Part shown: positions 54,717 through 61,633 of the stretch, piece after piece
Layout: each line of letters starts with the position of its first letter
Numbering within the stretch: position 1 is the first letter of the stretch
NCBI GenBank assembly: GCA_002839765.1
Contig: PGYR01000006.1
Coordinates: forward strand, 1 to 64,000
Source of the DNA: Ignavibacteriae bacterium HGW-Ignavibacteriae-4
GTDB lineage: Bacteria > Bacteroidota > Ignavibacteria > Kapaibacteriales > UBA2268
Direction of reading: 5' to 3'
Length of the DNA stretch: 64,000 bases
Notes under the pieces: generated by a model
Told to the model about the DNA's origin: nothing
Seen by the model: only the letters and a program-made list of their open reading frames with translations
Database searches by the model: none
Program-made: the position numbers and the translations under genes

Positions 54717-55676
54717 TTATTTACCTGCAAATTCTAACATGTTCTTTTCATTTGATTTTCGAAAGACATATACATACATCTGAGTTGGAGCACTAAGCTT
54801 TACTTTGCCTTTTACCTTTGATTTTAGGAGTACAGTAGATGAGCTAGTATTATATACCTCGTTCGCATCTAGTATTAGCTCTATGTCAGAACGTTCAACT
54901 TGTGATACGGCAGTGATACCTCCACGCACTGTTACTTCGAAACGTTTTGGCATTATATCATAGCTTTCAGCTTTACCATTTATTAGAGTATATGGTACGT
55001 CTTTGAAAGTACGTTCTGCTATTTGCTCTAGTTTTCCGAATAAAAATACACTTTGTCTTGACTTTGCAACTATAGATTCAAGAGTATCTTGGAGGGCGAT
55101 TTTTACTCTGAATTTATTAGAGACATCGTTTATAATAGTATATTCTGTTTTCCATGTTTTTATATTGCTTACTATCTTATTATTACCTTTTATTCGGATT
55201 CGTTCAGGTTCTACATTTGGTCCTTCTACTAATGTAAACCCTTGCGTTGGAATTATTTTAACGTTTGGTTCTACTTCTACGAAGTACTCGCCACTTATCC
55301 CTGTTCTTATCTCTACATTATCAGGAAGAGCATCAATAGTTTCTAGATTACCAATATATCGAACTGATTTAAGTATCTGTTGTCTGCCTACTTCTATGTC
55401 ATTTTTCTCTATTCTTTGTTTAGATAAATCTAGACTTATTTCTTTCGAAGTGTTGAAAAAAAGTAAATTGAATATATCCCAACCCTTCCCTTTAACTTCA
55501 ATATCTAAATCCTGAGGTATTGGGTTTTCTATCGCTCTGTTATTAGGCATTATAACTTTCAGAGGAACTTTTACGAAAGTAACGTACTCATTATTGAGAG
55601 TAGTATATGCCCATAGTGTTATCGCTAATAATATAGCTCCTACTATGGATTTATTAACTCTTGGTTTCTTTTTCAT
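54717..55676 (-). CDS. YbbR-like domain protein
   Basis: This 319-residue protein has a single N-terminal membrane helix (SIVGAILLAITLWAYTTL), followed by beta-rich YbbR-type units on the outer side (VPLKVIMPN, VEPNVKIIPTQGFTL..PERIRIKGN, VPYTLING, RFEVTVRGG). In other phyla YbbR (CdaR) regulates the c-di-AMP cyclase CdaA; no cyclase gene is adjacent here, so that role is unsupported. Its start overlaps the dnaG 3' end by 23 bp. Confidence 0.8.
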   Translation of the reverse strand: MKKKPRVNKSIVGAILLAITLWAYTTLNNEYVTFVKVPLKVIMPNNRAIENPIPQDLDIEVKGKGWDIFNLLFFNTSKEISLDLSKQRIEKNDIEVGRQQILKSVRYIGNLETIDALPDNVEIRTGISGEYFVEVEPNVKIIPTQGFTLVEGPNVEPERIRIKGNNKIVSNIKTWKTEYTIINDVSNKFRVKIALQDTLESIVAKSRQSVFLFGKLEQIAERTFKDVPYTLINGKAESYDIMPKRFEVTVRGGITAVSQVERSDIELILDANEVYNTSSSTVLLKSKVKGKVKLSAPTQMYVYVFRKSNEKNMLEFAGK

Positions 55677-57525
55677 ACATCACTTCTCTTCGTTTTATTA
55701 AGTCTCTATAATTAATCATTATTGAATCGTTATCTGGTTCTTCTTCTATTCTTTCTATTATTAATCTTATTTCTTCTTCCAGATTATGAAGGATTATACT
55801 CCTGATTGCCTCTTGTATCAAGACCTCTTCATTCGTTGCTTCTATATGTCTGAATTTTTCCCATTCATCAGAAGGTCTAAATTCTTCATTTAGCAATAGT
55901 ATATTAGTTAATATACTATTTATTTCTTCTTCTGCTTCTTCTGAATGTAAGATTTGTTGGAAAAGCTCTTCAGTAGTGTTGAATTCGAGATATTCCAAAT
56001 GATCGAATATTCTCATTGCCATATTAGTCTGAAAGAACTCAGGCGTAAGTTGCAATTTGACAATTACTTGCTTTATATCTTTACTGTGTAACAGATGTGA
56101 GAATATTTTTATTTCAGCATCATTCAGCACTAGCTTTAGATCGGTAACCATATTTTCTGGTTGCCAAGAGCTTTTTGTACCTGTTACTAACTCCAACTTT
56201 CCTTGCTCTGATCTTTGACTTGCCTTATTTTTCTCTTGATAAATAAGGCTCCGCTCTGACTCACTCAAATCTAAGAGCGAAGCTAGGCTATTTATATAAT
56301 GGTCATGAACGAATACATCTTTAATCTTGTTGATAGTTCTTACCATCTTTTGTAAAAATTCTGAGAGCAATTTAGGATTTTTGACATCATTATCCTTCTT
56401 GAAATTCTCTACTCTGAACTCGACAAAAGTTTTCGCTTTTCTAAGCAATAGCTCGTACTCTTTCTTACCTTTTTCTCTTATAATACTATCGGGGTCTTGC
56501 CCTTCTGGAAGTACGACTATCTTTACATCTATCTCATTTTCTAAGCATAAATCAATAGATTTATCAGCCGCATTAACTCCAGCTCTATCCGAATCGTAGT
56601 TCAAAAATACAGAATTAACATATCTCTTCAATCTAGTTGTATGCTTTTCTGTAAGTGCAGTACCACTGACTGCCACTACATTCTCTACACCTGCTTGACT
56701 AAGTGAAACTACATCTGCATAACCCTCTACTAGTATTGCTACTTCGTTATTACGAATAGAATCCATTCCTTCATAAAATCCATATAGTACGTCGCTCTTG
56801 TCATATATAGATGTCTGTGGAGAGTTGATATACTTAGCTGCTTTATCGCTATTAGTCAAGTCTCTACCACCGAATCCGATTACTTTTCCTAGATGATCCT
56901 TTATAGGGAAGATTGCTCTTCCTTTGAATCTATCGTATAGTTTACCAGTCTTACTTTTACCAATTACACCTGATTCGAGCATAATTTGCTCTGTATATCC
57001 TTTGCTTTTCAAATGGTTTACCGTTGCGTCCCAACTATCAGGGGCATATCCAAGTGCAAATTTATCCTGCACTTCGCTGGTGAATCCACGCTTTATAAAG
57101 TACTCTATGGCAGTATGCTTTTCATCTAATCGCATCGAAGTTATATAGAATTTCTTGACTTCTTCGAGTAATTCGAGTGTACGCTTTCTTTTAGATACTT
57201 TTTCGGTATTTTGCTTTTGGTCAGAGCCAGATTGAGTTGGTATTTCTATGCTGAGTTTGTTTGCTAGCTCTACCACAGCTTCTAGGAAAGTGATTCGTCT
57301 GTATTCCATTAAGAAAGTGAATACGTTTCCACCTTTTCCTGAAGAGAAATCTTTGAATATTTGCTTGTCAGGTGATACCACGAATGAAGGGGTCTTTTCA
57401 CTGGTAAATGGACTAAGTCCAATATAGTTCTTACCGCGTTTTTTCAATACCATGTGGTCACTGATAATCTCTACAATATCAGCGTCCCGTCTTATTTGCT
57501 CTATTATTTCTTCTGGTATATGCAT
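55654..57525 (-). CDS. dnaG: DNA primase DnaG lacking zinc-ribbon cysteines
   Basis: This 623-residue primase makes RNA primers for replication. The N-terminal CHC2-like domain is there (SPFTSEKTPSFVVSP, FKDFSSGKGGNVFTFLME), but the usual C-x2-H...C-x2-C zinc ligands read Ser, Thr and DFSSG, so no zinc can be bound in the standard way. The TOPRIM core is intact: LVEGYADVVSL, VSGTALT and LNYDSDRAG near residues 260-310. A DnaB-interacting C-terminal region follows. The start is one base after the folK stop. Confidence 0.95.
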   Translation of the reverse strand: MHIPEEIIEQIRRDADIVEIISDHMVLKKRGKNYIGLSPFTSEKTPSFVVSPDKQIFKDFSSGKGGNVFTFLMEYRRITFLEAVVELANKLSIEIPTQSGSDQKQNTEKVSKRKRTLELLEEVKKFYITSMRLDEKHTAIEYFIKRGFTSEVQDKFALGYAPDSWDATVNHLKSKGYTEQIMLESGVIGKSKTGKLYDRFKGRAIFPIKDHLGKVIGFGGRDLTNSDKAAKYINSPQTSIYDKSDVLYGFYEGMDSIRNNEVAILVEGYADVVSLSQAGVENVVAVSGTALTEKHTTRLKRYVNSVFLNYDSDRAGVNAADKSIDLCLENEIDVKIVVLPEGQDPDSIIREKGKKEYELLLRKAKTFVEFRVENFKKDNDVKNPKLLSEFLQKMVRTINKIKDVFVHDHYINSLASLLDLSESERSLIYQEKNKASQRSEQGKLELVTGTKSSWQPENMVTDLKLVLNDAEIKIFSHLLHSKDIKQVIVKLQLTPEFFQTNMAMRIFDHLEYLEFNTTEELFQQILHSEEAEEEINSILTNILLLNEEFRPSDEWEKFRHIEATNEEVLIQEAIRSIILHNLEEEIRLIIERIEEEPDNDSIMINYRDLIKRREVMYEKETKS

Positions 57526-57526
57526 A

Positions 57527-58069
57527 TTAATTCATTTTATCTATTTTGCAACAATCGTCGCATTGCTTGACTAACTGTTCCAAACTTAAATCGTTGTTCG
57601 GTGGTATATAGCTACCAGCTATTTCTGACGCCGGTACTAATACGAAATTTCGTTTTCTATATTCTTTATGAGGAATTGTCAGACTATCGGTTTCAACTAC
57701 TTCTTTTCCGTAGAATATTATATCTATATCTAATTCTCTTTCATGCCATCTCTCTCGCTCTTGCCTGCCGTACAGTTTCTCAATTGCTTTGCACTTGGCT
57801 AGCAAATCAGCAGGAGAGTGTTGAGTCATCCCTTTCACACAAATATTTACAAACCAATTCTGGTCTTTCACTCCATAGGGCTCTGTACCATAGTAAGATG
57901 ATACTACTGCTTGTGAAATCACACCAGACTCAACTAACGTCTCTACAGCTTTGTCTATTGTAGATTTCTTGTCGCCTATGTTCGCCCCCAATGAGAGCAA
58001 AACGAATGTATTTTTAATATAAGATTCAGTCAATTTGTATTTGCAGTATGTATATTTACTCAACTTCAA
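57527..58069 (-). CDS. folK: 2-amino-4-hydroxy-6-hydroxymethyldihydropteridine pyrophosphokinase
   Basis: This is up to 180 residues. The family core starts VLLSLGANIGDKKSTI and has VSSYYGTEPYGVKDQNWFVN, and RERWHERELDIDIIFYG with the metal-binding DIDI. It transfers pyrophosphate from ATP to 6-hydroxymethyl-dihydropterin, the step after FolB. There is no in-frame ATG near the start: TTG at 58069 or TTG at 58033 must be used, and neither has a good ribosome site. It is immediately upstream of dnaG. Confidence 0.93.
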   Translation of the reverse strand: MKLSKYTYCKYKLTESYIKNTFVLLSLGANIGDKKSTIDKAVETLVESGVISQAVVSSYYGTEPYGVKDQNWFVNICVKGMTQHSPADLLAKCKAIEKLYGRQERERWHERELDIDIIFYGKEVVETDSLTIPHKEYRKRNFVLVPASEIAGSYIPPNNDLSLEQLVKQCDDCCKIDKMN

Positions 58070-58173
58070 TATAATAAAATTTGGGGGATTTAGGGTTTAT
58101 ATTTTCTAACACAATAACCACGAAGAAATCTTTTTCAAGTTTTTGTAGCACAAAGGCTACAGAGTTCAATTAC

Positions 58174-58215
58174 TCGGCATCCTGAACGAACAAAGTGAGT
58201 GAAGGATCCAGGCAA
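58174..58215. repeat. Dispersed repeat with terminal inverted ends
   Basis: It reads ATCCTGAACGAACAAAGTGA then GTGAAGGATCCAGGCAACT, with ATCCT...AGGAT ends. It is typical in style of the group's intergenic repeats. Only one copy was found in this window. Confidence 0.45.
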
Positions 58216-58249
58216 CTAAACTGGTAGTTTAATATCAGAGGTTATTCTA

Positions 58250-58298
58250 TCCACCCTCTTCGCTACTATCTCTTTTTTATTTACTGTTTTCATAAATA
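58250..58298 (-). pseudogene. Second, diverged copy of the serine-hydrolase 3' end
   Basis: Bases 58250-58285 match 59238-59273 (the true 3' end of the serine hydrolase gene) in 31 of 36 positions. On the minus strand it can be read as NKKEIVAKRVD, against GKKEIVAKRVE in the intact gene. In this copy the frame opens at an ATG (58298) and continues past the old stop for 25 codons. An alternative is the start of a truncated HU-like gene, whose N-termini look similar. Confidence 0.5.
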
Positions 58299-58335
58299 TT
58301 TAGTTTCTTTTAGTAACAGAACATTAGATAAATAG

Positions 58336-59187
58336 TTAATTATTGTATAATTCAAAAATTTCTTTAGGGTAATCTAATATTGGTAAATCAAATGGTTTTG
58401 CACAATCTTTAAGACTGTTTTTGAATGGTTTTCTTTCATTATTAGGATATGGTTTATGTGTTTTAGGGTCATATTTTAGTAACCGATTGTAGTCATTTAT
58501 GTTACAATCATACCCCTTGATTTGAAAAGGATATAACCCGTATGATCCAACAGTATCTTTTTTCCATAGCCACGAATTCTCCCAAAAATCACTATCAAGT
58601 AAATTGTATGCAAAAGGTGTTAGAACCCTAGTACCAATACCATCACCACTTTGCTGCATTACATACATACTGTGATTAGACATATTTTTAAAATAGTATT
58701 GTTCTAATACATTTATTACTTGCTCTTTTGTACTATAACAGACTGCTAATTGTTGGTCAAATGGATACAAATCCCATTTAGAGTTAGGTGAATTTCTAAT
58801 TCCAATCAATGCAGTCATACTGTAAACTGTATCCGCTCCTTCTGGACATATTCTATTTGAATCATCTGATTCAGAGTATTCTTTTATACTCTTAGAATTC
58901 GGTTTTTTTTCTCCAACCCATAGTATAACTTTCGTTTTATCAGGACTATAAAAAGTCCCTGCTATAAAGTACTCAACTAATTCGTTAGTTAAGTGATAGT
59001 CTTTTGAATAATTTTCCCAACCACGCCAATTTAATAAGCCCCATTCTTTAATTGTGAACGTTACTAATAAACTGTCTCTATGCTCAATTTCTTGATTTCC
59101 GTAATCTTCATAATTTCCCTGTTTTGTAGTTGCTTTACTACAACTTAGCATGATGAATACAGTTATGTATACTATTATTTTGTACAT
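58336..59187 (-). CDS. Lipoprotein of unknown function
   Basis: This 283-residue SPII lipoprotein (VYITVFIMLSC lipobox) has a mature part rich in Trp, Tyr and Asp (WGLLNWRGWENYSKDYH, FDLPILDYPKE) and one stretch, YVMQQSGDGIGTRVLTPFAYN. No recognised family or catalytic signature. It sits between the 3' end of the serine hydrolase gene and a second copy of that end, on the same strand, which suggests it arrived by recombination with that locus. Confidence 0.7.
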   Translation of the reverse strand: MYKIIVYITVFIMLSCSKATTKQGNYEDYGNQEIEHRDSLLVTFTIKEWGLLNWRGWENYSKDYHLTNELVEYFIAGTFYSPDKTKVILWVGEKKPNSKSIKEYSESDDSNRICPEGADTVYSMTALIGIRNSPNSKWDLYPFDQQLAVCYSTKEQVINVLEQYYFKNMSNHSMYVMQQSGDGIGTRVLTPFAYNLLDSDFWENSWLWKKDTVGSYGLYPFQIKGYDCNINDYNRLLKYDPKTHKPYPNNERKPFKNSLKDCAKPFDLPILDYPKEIFELYNN

Positions 59188-59233
59188 TTATTTTTGACCT
59201 AATTAATCAAACTTTTCATTTTTTTACATCTCA

Positions 59234-60595
59234 TCACTCCACCCTCTTAGCAACTATCTCTTTTTTACCAACTAGCTTTAAGACTTGCGGTCTGCTATTT
59301 GCAATATCATCAAACACTACATCCATCTCCAAAACGGAGAAAGTGTACTTGTTATCACCTATGGGGAATAGCTCTAGCTTTTGTTGACCTGTTTCTTTCA
59401 TATATACTAACCCACCATCCATAAACACATCAAGAGTATCTCCTAGCTTAATCATGTACTTGCCTAGGTGTGGTTCAATCTGTTTTCGAGTCAAATTAAT
59501 TAATTTCTTTTTCTCTGGCAACCCTACTTCTTTACCAGTGACTATTTTTACCAGATTCTCAGCGACAGTGTATCTCTGAGTATTGTCATCATTAGTCAGA
59601 AAAGCAATGAAGTATTCACCCTCTGGTATATAAGTAATACCACCCACATATCCATTCATAGCACCTAAATGCCCATAGGCAAGAACTGAGTCGTATTCCC
59701 TGATTCCCCAACCATAGCCATAGCTTCCTAATCCTGAGGTGAATATTGATTTTGTCTTTTCTTCAGTCAATGACTTATTTTTCATGACCGCTTTTGTGAA
59801 TTTCCACAAATCAAAGGTGGTAGAGTACATGTTCCCTGAGCTAAAGGGTTGGTAGTAGTTAATATATTCTGCTTTCTCTGATGTTTTTAGATTCGTACTG
59901 TAGCCATTTGCTAGCCCATCTACCATTTTCCTATTATCAATAATACCAGTATTAGTAAGTTCTAGAGGTTCTATTATCTTAGTCTTTATGTATTCCTCAA
60001 AAGAAAGACCAATGACTTTTTCAATTATCAATCCTAATAATATATAACCGGAGTTAGTATATTTAAAATCTGTTCCTGGTTCGAAATCATAAGGTAATTC
60101 TGCTACTCGGTCTATTGTATATTCAGGTGTTCTATCGAGCTTGCTAATTTCTACCCAATCTGGTAGATAATGATAATCCCTAATTCCAGATGTGTGGGTT
60201 AGTAGCATTTCAATAGTTACTGAATCACTTTTGGGGAAGTAAGGGAAATACGCAGATAGTTTATTGCTCAATTCTAACTTACCTTCTTTTTCTAATAGTA
60301 GAATTGCCATTGCCGTGAACGGCTTGGTAATAGAACCAATTAGATAAGTGGTAGTGTCATTGTTCGGTTTTGATAGCTCACGATTTGCGAGACCAAAAGC
60401 AGAAGAGTAAATAACTGAATCTTTCTTACATATTAGTACTGAACCATTGAACTTTCCATTCTCATGTAGACGAGATAAGTAAGTATTTACTTTTTCAGTG
60501 AGACTGTTCTCATTTGATTTCTCATTACTGTTACACCCAAACAAAAAGAGTATGATAAATAATATCATACTCTTATGTAAATTTTTATTCTTCAT
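59234..60595 (-). CDS. S12-family serine hydrolase lipoprotein (beta-lactamase class C/PBP4*-like)
   Basis: This 453-residue SPII lipoprotein (LFLFGC, Cys21) has the catalytic Ser88 and Lys91 in GSITKPF, LLTHTSGI, Tyr in YTNSGY, and the HLGAMNGYVGG motif in place of the third KTG box. The C-terminal 100 residues form a beta-barrel-like domain (LGKYMIKLGDTLDVFMD...). Enzymes of this type are D-peptidases or esterases rather than true beta-lactamases. The 3' end is duplicated downstream (58250-58298). Confidence 0.9.
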   Translation of the reverse strand: MKNKNLHKSMILFIILFLFGCNSNEKSNENSLTEKVNTYLSRLHENGKFNGSVLICKKDSVIYSSAFGLANRELSKPNNDTTTYLIGSITKPFTAMAILLLEKEGKLELSNKLSAYFPYFPKSDSVTIEMLLTHTSGIRDYHYLPDWVEISKLDRTPEYTIDRVAELPYDFEPGTDFKYTNSGYILLGLIIEKVIGLSFEEYIKTKIIEPLELTNTGIIDNRKMVDGLANGYSTNLKTSEKAEYINYYQPFSSGNMYSTTFDLWKFTKAVMKNKSLTEEKTKSIFTSGLGSYGYGWGIREYDSVLAYGHLGAMNGYVGGITYIPEGEYFIAFLTNDDNTQRYTVAENLVKIVTGKEVGLPEKKKLINLTRKQIEPHLGKYMIKLGDTLDVFMDGGLVYMKETGQQKLELFPIGDNKYTFSVLEMDVVFDDIANSRPQVLKLVGKKEIVAKRVE

Positions 60596-60628
60596 TATTT
60601 TGTCATCTAACCCTTCTTTATTCTAATT

Positions 60629-60654
60629 CCAAGTTCACTGAGGCACTCGAAGTG
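60629..60654. repeat. Dispersed repeat, second family, second copy
   Basis: CCAAGTTCACTGAGGCACTC then GAAGT matches the reverse complement of 42677-42700 with one mismatch. It lies between carbonic anhydrase and the serine hydrolase gene. The following GTGAGTGGATACAAGTTCCC and CCTATATAAGGG look like further repeat material. Confidence 0.6.
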
Positions 60655-60756
60655 AGTGGATACAAGTTCCCCCTATATAAGGGAAGATTTCATGCCTCTG
60701 GTTTGGTAAGCACCATTCCACACTCTGAAAGAACAAATATAAAAATCTAATCAAAC

Positions 60757-61383
60757 TTAATCCAAAGTATAAATTTGCATGATATCTTTTAGTATCTCTT
60801 TGAAGTCTATTTTAAGGTCGATTAGTTTACCAGTATTGATATCAAAAACCCAACCGTGTATTGTTAGTCCTCTATCTTTTATTGCCCTTTGAGCTACTGC
60901 TGTTTTTATTACATTTACACATTGCTCTTGTACATTAAGCTCCACTAATCTATTGTACTTATCACCTTCGTTCTCAATTGCATCCATCTCTTGCTGATGA
61001 ATTCTATACACATCTCGGATATTTCTGAGCCAAGGATTTAAGATGCCTAGATCTGCAGATTGCATAGCCGCTTTTACACCACCACAATTATAATGTCCAC
61101 ATACAATTACATGTTTAACTTCTAAATGCTTTACTGCAAATTCGATTACTGACATTGTATTTAGATCTATACTAATTACCATATTAGCAATATTTCTATG
61201 AACGAATGCATCACCTGGTTGTACTCCCATTAGTTCTTCGGCTGTTACTCGGCTATCAGAGCAGCCTATGTAAAGTAATTCGGGGTTTTGTCCTTTAGAT
61301 AGTTCAGTAAAATAATTTTCATCTATTTCTAATTTATCAGCAATCCACTGCCTATTATTCTCAAATACTTTAGGTATATTCAC
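60757..61383 (-). CDS. Beta-class carbonic anhydrase
   Basis: This 208-residue enzyme apparently starts at GTG (61383). The zinc site is traceable: Cys41 and Asp43 in YIGCSDSR, His97 and Cys100 in CGHYNCGG, with Arg45 forming the Asp-Arg dyad. FVHRNIAN and IHGWVFDINTGKL are also conserved. It interconverts CO2 and bicarbonate in the cytoplasm, feeding carboxylases. It is monocistronic, divergent from the tricorn-like gene. Confidence 0.95.
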   Translation of the reverse strand: MNIPKVFENNRQWIADKLEIDENYFTELSKGQNPELLYIGCSDSRVTAEELMGVQPGDAFVHRNIANMVISIDLNTMSVIEFAVKHLEVKHVIVCGHYNCGGVKAAMQSADLGILNPWLRNIRDVYRIHQQEMDAIENEGDKYNRLVELNVQEQCVNVIKTAVAQRAIKDRGLTIHGWVFDINTGKLIDLKIDFKEILKDIMQIYTLD

Positions 61384-61555
61384 TACAATCTCTCTATGTT
61401 AGTTGATTAATTTATTTTCAGAATCTAAACGAAGGTTAGCATTTTTTATTTTTCTAAGCTATTCTTTTGTTTCAAACTTTGAGACAATCAAATCAATGGT
61501 TAAATTGCAATATTACAATTGCTATTTTTTTTTGTAAGATATTGCTTTTTATCTA

Positions 61556-61590
61556 CAAAAAACAACTAACATTTTAGTTAGTCGTAGTAA
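61556..61590 (-). terminator. Hairpin in the divergent spacer, possible minus-strand terminator
   Basis: On the minus strand GACTAAC taaaat GTTAGTT is followed by TTTTTTG. No gene reads into it, so it might block antisense transcripts or be part of a small RNA or leader. Confidence 0.35.
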
Positions 61591-61633
61591 TAGTAATAAA
61601 TATCATTTTTATAAATTTAAAACGAAGTGAATA

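Noticed and set aside
58224-58298. Short frame MKTVNKKEIVAKRVD... as the start of an HU-family gene
   Set aside because: It ends after 25 codons and its best match is the adjacent serine hydrolase 3' end at the DNA level; kept only as an alternative.
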